Part shown: piece after piece, positions 28,781-37,087 of the stretch
Position numbering within the stretch: position 1 is the first letter of the stretch
Layout: each line of letters opens with the position of its first letter
Made by a program: the position numbers and the translations under genes
Origin: an uncultured Brachyspira sp.
GTDB taxonomy: Bacteria > Spirochaetota > Brachyspiria > Brachyspirales > Brachyspiraceae
Direction of reading: 5' to 3'
Assembly (NCBI RefSeq): GCF_934747485.1
Contig: NZ_CAKVGN010000002.1
Span: 27,924-91,923, forward strand
Length of the DNA stretch: 64,000 nt
Notes under the pieces: generated by a model
What the model was told of the DNA's origin: nothing
Databases searched by the model: none
The model's input: only the letters and a program-made list of their open reading frames with translations

Positions 28781-30181
28781 TTATTTATTTACAGGTATTC
28801 TTAAAAAGATTTCCGAGCCTATAGAAAGCACATTGCTGTCAAGTTTATTCCAAGCCTTAATCTCAGCAACATCAACTTTAAACTTCCTTGCTATAATCCA
28901 AAGAGTATCTCCTGCTCTTATATGATACATTATGTCTTTATATTCATAATCAGGAGGAGGCAAAGATTCAAAATATACAAACTTACCTTCTCTTATTCTC
29001 TCTTGCTCTTCCTCATATTGAGCCAAATCCACCTGCTTAGCATTGTCTAGTCCCTGAATAGGAATCATTACCTGTTGACCTATATTTAAATTTCTTGATT
29101 TTAATTTGTTTATCTCAACAATAGCCTGCATAGGCACATTATAAAATCTAGATAAATGCGAAAGTGTTTCATTCATTTTTACTTCATGTCTTCTAAATGT
29201 CACTCTCTCTGAAGCGGGAATCTTACCGAAAGTATCATAAAATAATTGCTCTTTTCCTTCAGGTATTCTTAAAGGATAACGCACCATACCAGGAGGAGTT
29301 ACACCTCTTGACAAATGCGGATTAAGTGCCTTTAAATCTTCTGTTTCAGCATCTATCATATCTGCTATTATAGATAAATCAGCTGCATCATCAACATAAA
29401 CCAAATCACCCTCTGGAAAAACTACTTTTGGCTTGTTAATCTTAAATCCAAACTTCTCTGGGTTTTTCGCTATAATAACAGAGGCTACATATTTAGGTAT
29501 ATACTCTTCAGTTTCTTTAGGAAGCACTTTAGCCTTAAGCAAATCATAAAAATTATTGCTTTTAACTTGCTTAATAGCCCTAGATATTCTTCCCCCTCCT
29601 GCATTATATGCTATTAACGCAATAACCCAAGATTTAAAATTTTCATCAAGCCTCATCAAATGCTCAGCAGCCGCCTTTGTAGAACGTTCTGGGTCAAACC
29701 TGTCATCAGACCAATAATTAACTTTTAAATTATATATAGCACCAGTCATAGGCATAAACTGCCAAAGCCCTGCAGCACCGGCATGCGAAACAGCCTGAGG
29801 ATAAAAACTGCTCTCTATTATAGGTAAATAAGCTAAATCTTCAGGAACTCCTTTTTCAGCAAATACTTGTTTTATGTAAGGCAAATATATCTGTGCCCTG
29901 TCAATAATCTTTTGCATATGAGGACGCCAGCTTCCCTGATACTTGTCTAAATAGTAAGAAACTCTCTCTGTACGAAAATCATCAACATTAAATCCCCTAA
30001 GCTCTACTACTTTAATATCGCTTCCAAGTGCTTCACCATAAACCGTAAGCTCATAAAGATTAACGCCGTCTAAACCCTTTCGTAAATATAAATCAAAAGT
30101 ATCGCAGGAGTTAACAAAAAAAATTAAAACTATCAAAAATATAGCTAATATGCTTTTTCTTTTTAAGACTTTTATTTTCAT
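28781..30181 (-). CDS. mltD: MltD-like membrane-bound lytic transglycosylase with two LysM domains
   Basis: The 466-residue lipoprotein has a lipobox at VNSC (about residue 26), an SLT domain and two LysM repeats. The SLT domain carries the catalytic Glu in 'YLPIIESSFYPQA', then 'SHAGAAGLWQFMP' and 'ALIAYNAGGGR'. The LysM repeats are 'VKMNETLSHLSRFYNVPMQA' (about 325-368) and 'IRAGDTLWIIARKFKVDVAE' (about 417-463). It cleaves peptidoglycan glycan strands to 1,6-anhydroMurNAc ends while attached to a membrane. It is a single gene. No clear promoter was identified. Confidence 0.93.
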   Translation of the reverse strand: MKIKVLKRKSILAIFLIVLIFFVNSCDTFDLYLRKGLDGVNLYELTVYGEALGSDIKVVELRGFNVDDFRTERVSYYLDKYQGSWRPHMQKIIDRAQIYLPYIKQVFAEKGVPEDLAYLPIIESSFYPQAVSHAGAAGLWQFMPMTGAIYNLKVNYWSDDRFDPERSTKAAAEHLMRLDENFKSWVIALIAYNAGGGRISRAIKQVKSNNFYDLLKAKVLPKETEEYIPKYVASVIIAKNPEKFGFKINKPKVVFPEGDLVYVDDAADLSIIADMIDAETEDLKALNPHLSRGVTPPGMVRYPLRIPEGKEQLFYDTFGKIPASERVTFRRHEVKMNETLSHLSRFYNVPMQAIVEINKLKSRNLNIGQQVMIPIQGLDNAKQVDLAQYEEEQERIREGKFVYFESLPPPDYEYKDIMYHIRAGDTLWIIARKFKVDVAEIKAWNKLDSNVLSIGSEIFLRIPVNK

Positions 30182-30340
30182 GATTATTAATGAATATATT
30201 TAACATTTTTTTTTAATATTTGCAAGTATGTAATTATCTTTTAAACTTTATACTAAAGCAATCGTAATAGTTGACAATTTTTACAATTAAAAATATTATA
30301 TAGCCTATAACTTACACAGGTATGGAGATAAAATAAAACT

Positions 30341-30799
30341 ATGGCTAAAATTGTAAAATGTAAATACTGTAAAACTGTTAATGATAAATATGCCAAACAA
30401 TGTAAATCTTGCGGAAAAGTGTTGTATCCAGAAATATCCTTTAAAAAAGCAACTATTATAACTGTAATATTAGATGCTATATTTGCTTTTATATATATTT
30501 TTGGAATATTTTTATTTATATATAATGCTAATAATAATGAAACACCAAAATATATAAGTTTACTTCCTGCACCAAATAGTATTTCATTCTTTGTTATTAT
30601 ATTAATAATGTTATGTTTTGCTATTATAAAGATACTATATATATTAAATGTGTTTATTTTGAAAAAAGATATTATTTATACTATAAGAAGAGTTAGTTTA
30701 TTTTTTGAAGCTATAATAATGTTTCCTTTACAGACAATATTAGGTTTATATTTTTATGATATAGCAACCAGCGAAGATAAAGCAAAAAACAATAATTAA
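30341..30799 (+). CDS. Small membrane protein with N-terminal zinc ribbon
   Basis: No named family is recognised. The 152-residue protein starts with a zinc ribbon, 'KCKYCKTVNDKYAKQCKSCGKVL' (two CxxC pairs). Three or four hydrophobic helices follow, starting 'TIITVILDAIFAFIYIFGIF'. Such ribbon-plus-helices proteins are common in anaerobes and their role is unknown. Its stop overlaps the end of the convergent cdsA by 4 bp. A GGAGATA ribosome site is upstream. Confidence 0.6.
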   Translation: MAKIVKCKYCKTVNDKYAKQCKSCGKVLYPEISFKKATIITVILDAIFAFIYIFGIFLFIYNANNNETPKYISLLPAPNSISFFVIILIMLCFAIIKILYILNVFILKKDIIYTIRRVSLFFEAIIMFPLQTILGLYFYDIATSEDKAKNNN

Positions 30800-31704
30800 T
30801 TTAATAATATTATTATGATGTAATAAGATATAGGTGCAGTTAATATCACGCTGTCAAATATATCAAATACCCCACCATGACCTGGGAACATCTTGCTTGA
30901 ATCTTTTGTGTCATACATTCTTTTAATTAGGCTCTCTCCCATATCCCCAAGAAAACCTGTTAATGTAAATATTATAGTAAGCCATATTATCTGTGATAGA
31001 GAAAATGTAGGTATATCCTTACCAAGCACCAAACTTAAATAGCCATTTGAATATAAATAATAATAAAGTATAGAAATAGGTATTGTGAACAAAAACATAC
31101 CCACTAAACCTTCATAACTTTTGTTTGGAGAGGCACTATTTGAAAGTTTATGTTTTCCAAATTTCCTTCCAACCACATATCCACCTGTATCGCTAAGCCA
31201 AGCACATAGTAATATAAAAACAATATAATATTTTCCGCTAGGCATAAAACGCATTAAAGATATATGCCATACCCCAAGCCCAACATATATAAAACAAAAT
31301 ACAGCAGTAAGTATTGCCCTGCCCCTCTCTTCAAAAGTAGATACATTAACCTTAAACATATTTATGATAAAAAGAGCAGCTATTAAAGCAAATACCATAA
31401 CAAGCGATAGATTCATAGAAATATTATTTATCTGAGTAAACTTATAAAGACGGGAAAAATCACCATGAAGTATATTATTTCCGCATATAGTAATAATATA
31501 GCCTAAAACCATTGCAGCTATAGTAGTAACAACAGTTCTAAAATTCTTCTGCCTATAAACTTTTGCCATATTAAATATTTCTAATGTGCTTATTATAGAG
31601 ATAGCTAATATTAAAGCATGAAAGAGAAAAATAACTCTATTGTAAAGCAAAATAATAGTAAATAACGGTAAAGTTAATGCTACAGATATAAGCCTTCCCT
31701 TCAT
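30796..31704 (-). CDS. cdsA: Phosphatidate cytidylyltransferase
   Basis: The enzyme makes CDP-diacylglycerol from phosphatidate and CTP at the inner membrane, feeding all phospholipid synthesis. The 302-residue protein has about eight hydrophobic helices. It has the CdsA signature near the C-terminus, 'TGFLGDMGESLIKRMYDTKDSSKMFPGHGGVFDIFDS', and an earlier 'WLSDTGGYVVGRKFGKHKLS'. It starts 3 nt after uppS with a strong GGAGG ribosome site. It is the last gene of frr-uppS-cdsA. Confidence 0.95.
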   Translation of the reverse strand: MKGRLISVALTLPLFTIILLYNRVIFLFHALILAISIISTLEIFNMAKVYRQKNFRTVVTTIAAMVLGYIITICGNNILHGDFSRLYKFTQINNISMNLSLVMVFALIAALFIINMFKVNVSTFEERGRAILTAVFCFIYVGLGVWHISLMRFMPSGKYYIVFILLCAWLSDTGGYVVGRKFGKHKLSNSASPNKSYEGLVGMFLFTIPISILYYYLYSNGYLSLVLGKDIPTFSLSQIIWLTIIFTLTGFLGDMGESLIKRMYDTKDSSKMFPGHGGVFDIFDSVILTAPISYYIIIILLN

Positions 31705-31707
31705 ATT

Positions 31708-32433
31708 TTATAAGCCTCCATACCTTCTGTTTCTGTTTGAATATTCTTCTATAGCTTCTTTAAAATTCTCTTTAGAAAAATCCGGCCACAGTATATCAGT
31801 AAAATATAATTCAGTGTATGATGCCTGATACATTAAAAAGTTACTTAATCTATGCTCTCCGGAAGTTCTTATTAAAAAATCTGGGTCTGGTATGTCTTTT
31901 GTATATAAATAATTTCCTATAGAATTCTCATCAATATCTTCTATATTAATTTTATTTGTTAATACATCAAAATACATATTTTTTACAGCAGTTTTAAGTT
32001 CATCTCTAAAACCATAATTTAATGCTAATACCACTGTAAGCATTGGATTTTTACATTTCTCAAGAGTTTCTTTTTCTGTTTCCTCTATAGTTTTTATAGT
32101 GTCTTTTGGAAACTTGGAAATATCACCTATATGTTTTACCAAAATATTATTTGAAACAAGTCTTTTAATTTCTTTTTTATAGAATTCTTTTAGAAGTTTA
32201 AATAATGCTTTTTTTTCTTCTTCAGGTCTTTTCCAATTCTCTGTAGAAAAAGCATATAGTGTTAAATATTTAATATTAAGTTCACAACATGCTTCAACTA
32301 TATTAATAACATTTTCGCTTCCAGCCCTATGTCCAAAACTTCTGGATTTGTTGCGGGCTTTAGCCCATCTGCCGTTACCGTCCATAATTATAGCAACATG
32401 TGAAGGAACTTTATTATCCTTTTCTGTCATCAT
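31708..32433 (-). CDS. uppS: Isoprenyl (undecaprenyl) diphosphate synthase
   Basis: The 241-residue enzyme elongates FPP with IPP in cis to undecaprenyl diphosphate, the lipid carrier of wall synthesis. Signatures are 'HVAIIMDGNGRWA' (catalytic Asp), 'GHRAGSENV', 'LTLYAFSTENWKRP' and the C-terminal 'PDPDFLIRTSGEHRLSNFL' and 'LYFTDILWPDF'. A second in-frame ATG directly after the first is an equally good start. It is the middle gene of frr-uppS-cdsA with 2-nt and 3-nt gaps. Confidence 0.95.
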   Translation of the reverse strand: MMTEKDNKVPSHVAIIMDGNGRWAKARNKSRSFGHRAGSENVINIVEACCELNIKYLTLYAFSTENWKRPEEEKKALFKLLKEFYKKEIKRLVSNNILVKHIGDISKFPKDTIKTIEETEKETLEKCKNPMLTVVLALNYGFRDELKTAVKNMYFDVLTNKINIEDIDENSIGNYLYTKDIPDPDFLIRTSGEHRLSNFLMYQASYTELYFTDILWPDFSKENFKEAIEEYSNRNRRYGGL

Positions 32434-32435
32434 AA

Positions 32436-32984
32436 TTATATTTTATCTAATTCTTTTTCCTTTGAAGTAATTAATTCATCAACTTTTTTGATATAACTAT
32501 CAGTATCATTTTGTATTTTTTTCTCAAGATTTTTAGACTCATCTTCAGTAATAGCTTTCTCTTTTAATTCTTTTTTTATAATATCATTCTCATCTCTTCT
32601 TATATTACGTATAGCGATTTTAGCCTCTTCGCCTCTATGTCTTACACCTTTCTTTAATTCTTCTCTTCTTTCTTTAGTAAGTTCAGGCACCATAATTCTA
32701 ATATTGCCGCCGTCATTAAAAGGATTAAAACCCAAATCAGCTTTTAATATAGCCTTTTCTATGTCTCCTACCAATGCTTTATCAAAAGGCTGTATCATTA
32801 TAGTTTTTGCATCAGGAGTAGAAACGTTACCTACTTGTTTAAGCGGCATACTGCTGCCGTAAGCTTCCACTTTTACACCGTCTAATATAGAAGCATTTGC
32901 TCTTCCTGTTCTAATACCTTTTAAATCATTTTGTAAACTATTAATAGCCTTTTCCATTCTATCTTTATAGGATTCTTTTGACAT
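32436..32984 (-). CDS. frr: Ribosome recycling factor
   Basis: The 182-residue protein matches RRF over its whole length: 'MEKAINSLQNDLKGIRTGRANASILDGVKVEAYG' in helix 1 and the hinge, 'NIRIMVPELTKERREELKK', and a C-terminal helix. With EF-G it splits ribosomes after termination. It heads the frr-uppS-cdsA operon and follows a consensus promoter. The usual pyrH neighbour is missing. Confidence 0.96.
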   Translation of the reverse strand: MSKESYKDRMEKAINSLQNDLKGIRTGRANASILDGVKVEAYGSSMPLKQVGNVSTPDAKTIMIQPFDKALVGDIEKAILKADLGFNPFNDGGNIRIMVPELTKERREELKKGVRHRGEEAKIAIRNIRRDENDIIKKELKEKAITEDESKNLEKKIQNDTDSYIKKVDELITSKEKELDKI

Positions 32985-33015
32985 AGATTAAAACCTCTTA
33001 AAATTATTTGAATTA

Positions 33016-33044
33016 ATTATAATTTAAGATATAAGTATTGTCAA
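33016..33044 (-). promoter_or_regulatory. Consensus promoter of frr-uppS-cdsA
   Basis: Minus strand TTGACA (+ 33039-33044), exactly 17 nt, TATAAT (+ 33016-33021). Both hexamers are perfect. The frr ATG is 32 nt downstream. Confidence 0.8.
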
Positions 33045-33132
33045 GTTATTATTATGTAAGTAATTTTTTATATATAATCAGTGTTTTAATATCAGCATTA
33101 AAATATTTTAACTCAATTTCACTATAAAAAAA

Positions 33133-33163
33133 TACTTGACTTTTTTAATAAATAGTATAATAT
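33133..33163 (+). promoter_or_regulatory. Promoter of the tRNA-fMet/tRNA-Met/rpsU unit
   Basis: TACTTGACT (33133-33141) is followed by TATAATAT (33156-33163). Depending on the register it reads TACTTG-N17-TATAAT or TTGACT-N16-TAATAT. It ends 19 nt before the first tRNA base. Confidence 0.6.
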
Positions 33164-33182
33164 GCATATCAATATTCGACAT

Positions 33183-33255
33183 CGCGGGGTGGAGCAGTTG
33201 GTAGCTCGTTGGGCTCATAACCCAAAGGCCGTAGGTTCAAGTCCTGCCCCCGCTA
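33183..33255 (+). tRNA. tRNA-fMet (CAT), initiator
   Basis: The 73-nt sequence folds as a complete cloverleaf. D-stem is GAGC/GCTC, anticodon stem TTGGG/CCCAA with loop CTCATAA, T-stem GTAGG/CCTGC. The three consecutive G-C pairs next to the anticodon loop (GGG/CCC) and the unpaired first base mark it as initiator. Position 1-72 is C-U; most bacteria have C-A. The 3' CCA is not encoded. Confidence 0.95.
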
Positions 33256-33291
33256 ATAGCCAATAATAAAGGCTTATAAACTTTTTTATTT

Positions 33292-33365
33292 GGCGGCGTG
33301 GCTCAGGTGGTTAGAGCATGCGGCTCATATCCGCAGTGTCAGGGGTTCAAGTCCCTTCGCCGCTA
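33292..33365 (+). tRNA. tRNA-Met (CAT), elongator
   Basis: The 74-nt cloverleaf has acceptor GGCGGCG/CGCCGCT, D-stem GCTC/GAGC, anticodon stem TGCGG/CCGCA with loop CTCATAT, and T-stem AGGGG/CCCTT with one G-T. The G1-U72 wobble end and acceptor sequence fit elongator Met better than tRNA-Ile(CAT), which normally begins GGGCC or GGACC. CCA is not encoded. It stands 36 nt after tRNA-fMet. Confidence 0.9.
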
Positions 33366-33395
33366 ATAACTTTAATCAAAAGGCAGGTGAGTTAA

Positions 33396-33605
33396 TTGGT
33401 ACGTATTTTCGCTAATGAAGGTGAACCAGTTGAAAGCGTTATTAAAAGATTTAGAAGAGCTTGCGAAAACGAAGGCATCTTGCAAGAATTAAAAGAAAAA
33501 CAATTCTACAAAAAACCTTCTCTTGAGAAAAAACTTCAAAGAGAAAAAGCTCTTAAAAGAATGAAAAGAAAAATCAAAAAAGAACGCAGATTAGGTTTAC
33601 TATAA
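33396..33605 (+). CDS. rpsU: Ribosomal protein S21
   Basis: This 69-residue basic protein begins MVRIFANEGEPVESVIKRF and has the S21 pattern through 'KPSLEKKLQREKALKRM'. It belongs to the 30S platform and aids initiation. The start codon is TTG at 33396, preceded by AGGCAGGTG at 33381-33389; no ATG is available. It lies 30 nt after tRNA-Met, so the two tRNAs and rpsU are likely one transcript that is freed by tRNA processing. Confidence 0.93.
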   Translation: MVRIFANEGEPVESVIKRFRRACENEGILQELKEKQFYKKPSLEKKLQREKALKRMKRKIKKERRLGLL

Positions 33606-33628
33606 CTTATCTAATCTAATAAATATTA

Positions 33629-33666
33629 AAGCATTGATAGTTTTTTATTATCAGTGCTTTTTTTAT
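33629..33666 (+). terminator. rpsU terminator
   Basis: AAGCATTGATA (33629-33639) pairs with TATCAGTGCTT (33649-33659), followed by seven T residues. Confidence 0.8.
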
Positions 33667-33695
33667 TGCAAAATTATATTATTTAGAATAAACTA

Positions 33696-33724
33696 TTGAC
33701 TTTTATCTTCTGTAATATTATATT
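33696..33724 (+). promoter_or_regulatory. Promoter of the DUF4398-like/LysM/PPIase run
   Basis: TTGACT (33696-33701), 17 nt, TATATT (33719-33724), 39 nt before the lipoprotein ATG, which has a GGAG ribosome site. Confidence 0.55.
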
Positions 33725-33763
33725 AGAACAATAAAATATTGTAGTTTTTCGGAGTATAATATT

Positions 33764-34351
33764 ATGAAAGCAATCAAACACATAACAATACTTACTTCTA
33801 TTTTATCTGTTATAGTATCTTGCGGAGCATCTATGCCGCTTAAAGAGTATAAAGATGCTTCAACTTTAAGAGATAAAACAATTAAATATGAGCTTCAAAA
33901 CTATTCTAAAGAACAATTCGATATAGCTGAAGCAAGCTTTGCAGAAGCAACTATACTTATAGATGAAAATAAAGAACCAGATACTGTAAAAGAATTGCTC
34001 ACTACTGCTTCAAATGCTTATTTAGTTGTTTTAAATGAAGGTTTGCCTGTATATGCTGAAGAATTAAAAACTGAAACTTCAAGAAATAGAGTATATTCTA
34101 AAGATATTAAAGCATATATAGTTGATAAAGAAAATTATGAACTCGCTGAATTAAATTATATTAATGCTTTATCTGCTTTAAGCACTAATAATTATGAACT
34201 TGCTGTTGATTCTTTCCTTAAAACAAGAGATTATCATAGTAAAGCTTTCTTTAATACAAAAGAACAATTTGATAACAGCCTTAAAGGAATTCAAGAGGCT
34301 GATGATAAAATTAAACAAATAGATGTTTTAGAGCAATCTACTAACAATTAA
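33764..34351 (+). CDS. Lipoprotein with helical DUF4398/TPR-like repeats
   Basis: The 195-residue protein has a lipoprotein signal peptide ('HITILTSILSVIVSCG', Cys about residue 21). The mature part is helical with repeated 'YxxAxxxxxxA' patterns ('KEQFDIAEASFAEATILI', 'KENYELAELNYINALSALS'). It resembles DUF4398 proteins that precede OmpA/LysM genes in diderms. The next gene, 20 nt on, carries related helices plus LysM. Together they may form an envelope complex near peptidoglycan; this is inference. Confidence 0.6.
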   Translation: MKAIKHITILTSILSVIVSCGASMPLKEYKDASTLRDKTIKYELQNYSKEQFDIAEASFAEATILIDENKEPDTVKELLTTASNAYLVVLNEGLPVYAEELKTETSRNRVYSKDIKAYIVDKENYELAELNYINALSALSTNNYELAVDSFLKTRDYHSKAFFNTKEQFDNSLKGIQEADDKIKQIDVLEQSTNN

Positions 34352-34371
34352 TATTATATGGAGTTTTTATT

Positions 34372-35514
34372 ATGAAAAAAGCATTATTAATTCTTTTCGC
34401 AGCTTGTTATTTAATATATGGACAAAACACTAATAGCAGCATAACTAATGAAAATATAAAAGACAGTGAAGATTATCAATTAGCACAAAGATATAGAGAA
34501 TTAGCCATAGAGGCTCATAATGCCGGTGATTATAATCAAAGTATTGAGTTTTCTAAACAAAGTAAAGAATATTCAGACAAGGTTATAGCTAAATTTGGAG
34601 TATACGGCTTAGTTTTGAATGCTCAAAGATATGCTGAAAGAAACTTAGCTTTACTTAAAGGTGTTGGAGGCGATACTAACGAATCTTCTATTAGCCTTTA
34701 TGAGAACTCTGTAATGGATTATGAAGCTGGAAACACTATATTTAATGCTGCTACCAATGATACAGATTACAGCAACTCTATAACAAAATATACTGATTCT
34801 TCTTTAAAATCTAAATTAGGTTATGATTTAGTATCAATAGGTTTAAGAAGAGATTATCTCATTAATGAAGGTGCTATAACTAATGCCGACAGCAATGATA
34901 ATAATATATTAGATTTAAGAGATAAAGCTGTAGCATATTCTAAAGAAAATAATTATAATGATGCTTCATCTAATGCATCTCAGGCATTAAATATATTAGA
35001 TATGCTTGAAGCTCCTATAGCTTATGCAAAAGCACAAGAATCTTTAAATAAAGCTAAAGAAGACGGATACAATGAAACAAAAATGACTAATTATAATCAA
35101 GCATCAACTACATTAATGTTTGCTAAACAGTCATTAGATAATGAAGATTTTTCTAATTCATTATTTAATTCAAAACTTGTTATAGAGATGGTTAATGCTA
35201 TGTATAATGGCACTGATTATAATAATGAAGAGATAACTATAGTAGAAACATCAGGAATATTATTCCCTAAATATTATAAAGTTCAATATAGAAAAGTTGG
35301 TACTGATTCATTATGGAGAATAGCTTCTTATGACTTTATATACGGTGATGGCAACTTGTGGAGAAAGATATATGAAGCTAACAAAGATAAAATAAAAGAC
35401 CCTAACATTATAATAGGCGGACAAATATTATTAATACCTAGTCTTAAAGGAGAAACAAGAGACGGTACTTATGACTCTAATAAGCAGTATGGTAATATAA
35501 AAGATATAAAATAA
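34372..35514 (+). CDS. Exported helical-repeat protein with C-terminal LysM domain
   Basis: The 380-residue protein has a signal peptide (about 1-18, ending IYGQ), a long helical section with 'YxxA' repeats (about 30-290), and a LysM domain 'VQYRKVGTDSLWRIASYDFIYGDGNLWRKIYEAN...IGGQILLIP' (about 303-358). The LysM domain should bind peptidoglycan. It is co-directional with the preceding lipoprotein gene and the following PPIase gene (26-nt gap). Confidence 0.75.
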   Translation: MKKALLILFAACYLIYGQNTNSSITNENIKDSEDYQLAQRYRELAIEAHNAGDYNQSIEFSKQSKEYSDKVIAKFGVYGLVLNAQRYAERNLALLKGVGGDTNESSISLYENSVMDYEAGNTIFNAATNDTDYSNSITKYTDSSLKSKLGYDLVSIGLRRDYLINEGAITNADSNDNNILDLRDKAVAYSKENNYNDASSNASQALNILDMLEAPIAYAKAQESLNKAKEDGYNETKMTNYNQASTTLMFAKQSLDNEDFSNSLFNSKLVIEMVNAMYNGTDYNNEEITIVETSGILFPKYYKVQYRKVGTDSLWRIASYDFIYGDGNLWRKIYEANKDKIKDPNIIIGGQILLIPSLKGETRDGTYDSNKQYGNIKDIK

Positions 35515-35540
35515 ATTATTAAGAGAGGAAATAAAGTTTA

Positions 35541-36107
35541 ATGTTGAAAAAAACAAAAGTTATTTTACTATCATTATTAGCAGTGATAGCATTTACAGCA
35601 GTATTATTAGCACAAAAGCCGCAAACATCTAAAGAGCATTTGTTTATAGAAACAGATTATGGTACTATAGAAATAGCATTTTACCCTGAAAAAGCTCCTA
35701 AACATGTAGAAGCTATTAAAAAATTAGCAAATGAGGGCTTTTATGACGGCACACTTTTTCATAGAGTAATACCGGGTTTTATGATACAAGGCGGCGACCC
35801 ATTAAGCAAACAACCTAATAGAGCTTTACATGGCACAGGAGGTCCCAATTTTGTAATACCTGCTGAGTTTAATGATGTATCACACAAAAGAGGAATATGC
35901 TCTATGGCAAGAAGTCAGAATATTAATAGTGCTGGTTCACAATTTTTTATTTGTGTAGCAGATAGTCCTTTTTTAGATGGACAATATACTGTTTGGGGTG
36001 AGGTTATTAAGGGAATGGATGCTGTAGACAAGATAGTTAATCTTAAAAGAGATGCAAACGACAACCCTCTTACACCTGCAAAAATGAATAAAGTATATGT
36101 AAAATAA
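35541..36107 (+). CDS. Exported cyclophilin-type peptidyl-prolyl isomerase
   Basis: The 188-residue protein has a hydrophobic N-terminus (about 1-25, 'VILLSLLAVIAFTAVLLAQ') and then a cyclophilin domain with 'LFHRVIPGFMIQGGDP' and 'GSQFFICVADSPFLDG'. The catalytic Arg is in FHRV. The signal sequence sends it to the periplasm, where it speeds proline isomerisation of exported proteins. The next gene is a cytoplasmic paralogue, and part of the two genes is nearly identical. Confidence 0.92.
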   Translation: MLKKTKVILLSLLAVIAFTAVLLAQKPQTSKEHLFIETDYGTIEIAFYPEKAPKHVEAIKKLANEGFYDGTLFHRVIPGFMIQGGDPLSKQPNRALHGTGGPNFVIPAEFNDVSHKRGICSMARSQNINSAGSQFFICVADSPFLDGQYTVWGEVIKGMDAVDKIVNLKRDANDNPLTPAKMNKVYVK

Positions 36108-36124
36108 TAATAAAAGGAAAAATA

Positions 36125-36607
36125 ATGGAACATTTATTTATAGAAACAGATTACGGCACTATAGAAATAGAATTCTATCCGGACAAAGCTCCTAAACATG
36201 TGGAAGCTATTAAAAAATTAGCAAATGAAGGCTTTTATGATGGAATTAGATTTCACAGAGTAATACCTAACTTTATGATACAAGGCGGCGACCCATTAAG
36301 CAAACAACCTAATAGAGCTTTACATGGCACAGGAGGTCCCAATTTTGTAATACCTGCTGAGTTTAATGATGTATCACATAAAAGAGGAATATGCTCTATG
36401 GCAAGAAGTCAGCATCCAGACAGTGCAGGCTCACAATTTTTTATCTGTGTAGCAGACTGTCCTTTCTTAGACGGACAATACACTGTTTGGGGAAATGTTG
36501 TTGATGGTATGGACGTTGCAGATAAGATAGTTGCTTTACAAAGAGACCACAATGACAACCCTATTGTAAACTCAACTATGAACAAAGTATATATCAAAGA
36601 AGTATAA
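36125..36607 (+). CDS. Cytoplasmic cyclophilin-type peptidyl-prolyl isomerase
   Basis: The 160-residue protein is the cyclophilin domain alone, starting MEHLFIETDYGTIEIEFYPDK. Motifs 'RFHRVIPNFMIQGGDP' and 'SQFFICVADCPFLDG' are intact. It lacks a signal peptide, so it should act in the cytosol. It begins 17 nt after its exported paralogue and arose by tandem duplication. Confidence 0.93.
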   Translation: MEHLFIETDYGTIEIEFYPDKAPKHVEAIKKLANEGFYDGIRFHRVIPNFMIQGGDPLSKQPNRALHGTGGPNFVIPAEFNDVSHKRGICSMARSQHPDSAGSQFFICVADCPFLDGQYTVWGNVVDGMDVADKIVALQRDHNDNPIVNSTMNKVYIKEV

Positions 36608-36627
36608 TTAATAAAGACTACAATATT

Positions 36628-36667
36628 AAAGCGATAGAGTGATAATAAGCCCTATCGCTTTTTTTAT
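36628..36667 (+). terminator. Terminator of the cyclophilin pair
   Basis: AAAGCGATAG and CTATCGCTTT form a perfect 10-bp stem followed by a T-run. Confidence 0.85.
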
Positions 36668-36717
36668 TAGAAAATTTTTAAAGTTTTTCAAAATTTATTT
36701 TTTTAATTTTAATTATT

Positions 36718-36882
36718 GCGGGGGCTAGCCCCAGTACCCCCAGTTCTTTTATTGGTATAAAAGAACCAAAAGAACTGCATTTCTATGAAATATATCTAAA
36801 AACATATAGCATCATTTTATTGTATTTGTATATATAAAAATAATATATTGCACTTTTTTAATGATAGATTAAGAACTTAAAT
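36718..36882 (+). repeat. Dispersed repeat family 1, copy B ('empty' form)
   Basis: It starts with the palindrome GGGGCTAGCCCC (36721-36732), then ACCCCCAGTTCTTTT, directly ATTGGTATAAAAGAACC, AAAAGAACTGCA and an A/T-rich tail ending ATTAAGAACTTAAAT (36868-36882). Copy F at 40041-40253 follows the same order in the same direction but has 45 extra bp after AGTTCTTTT. Confidence 0.8.
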
Positions 36883-36884
36883 AT

Positions 36885-36965
36885 TTGCACTTTCGCGAAG
36901 CGTACCCGTAGGGTAAAAACTTTGACGAAGTCCGCAAAGCGAAGGCAGGAAAAAGTTGAAGAAAA
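36885..36965 (+). repeat. Dispersed repeat family 2, copy C
   Basis: It reads TTGCACTTT, then a palindromic module CGCGAAGCGTACCCGTAGGG, then ACTTTGACGAAGTCCGC, AAAGCGAAGGCAGG and AAAAAGTTGAAGAAA. The backbone matches 39895-40030 (copy E). It lies just after copy B, as E lies after D. Confidence 0.7.
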
Positions 36966-37025
36966 TAAAAATTTATATAACAAAATATAGTTGTTTAAGA
37001 TATTATTTAAATATACATGCAAATA

Positions 37026-37065
37026 AAAAAGTCATACATAGTATTAAAAACTAAATATGACTTTT
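37026..37065 (-). terminator. Terminator of fabG-acpP-fabF
   Basis: AAAAGTCATA (37027-37036) and TATGACTTTT (37056-37065) pair over 10 bp. On the minus strand the stem ends in a T-run, 23 nt after the fabF stop. Confidence 0.8.
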
Positions 37066-37087
37066 AAATTATTATATCAACTATTTA

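Noticed and set aside
33292..33365. Second CAT-anticodon tRNA as tRNA-Ile (with lysidine).
   Set aside because: The acceptor end GGCGGCG...CGCCGCT with G1-U72 follows bacterial elongator Met, and tRNA-Ile(CAT) usually starts GGGCC or GGACC. Call is Met, with some uncertainty.
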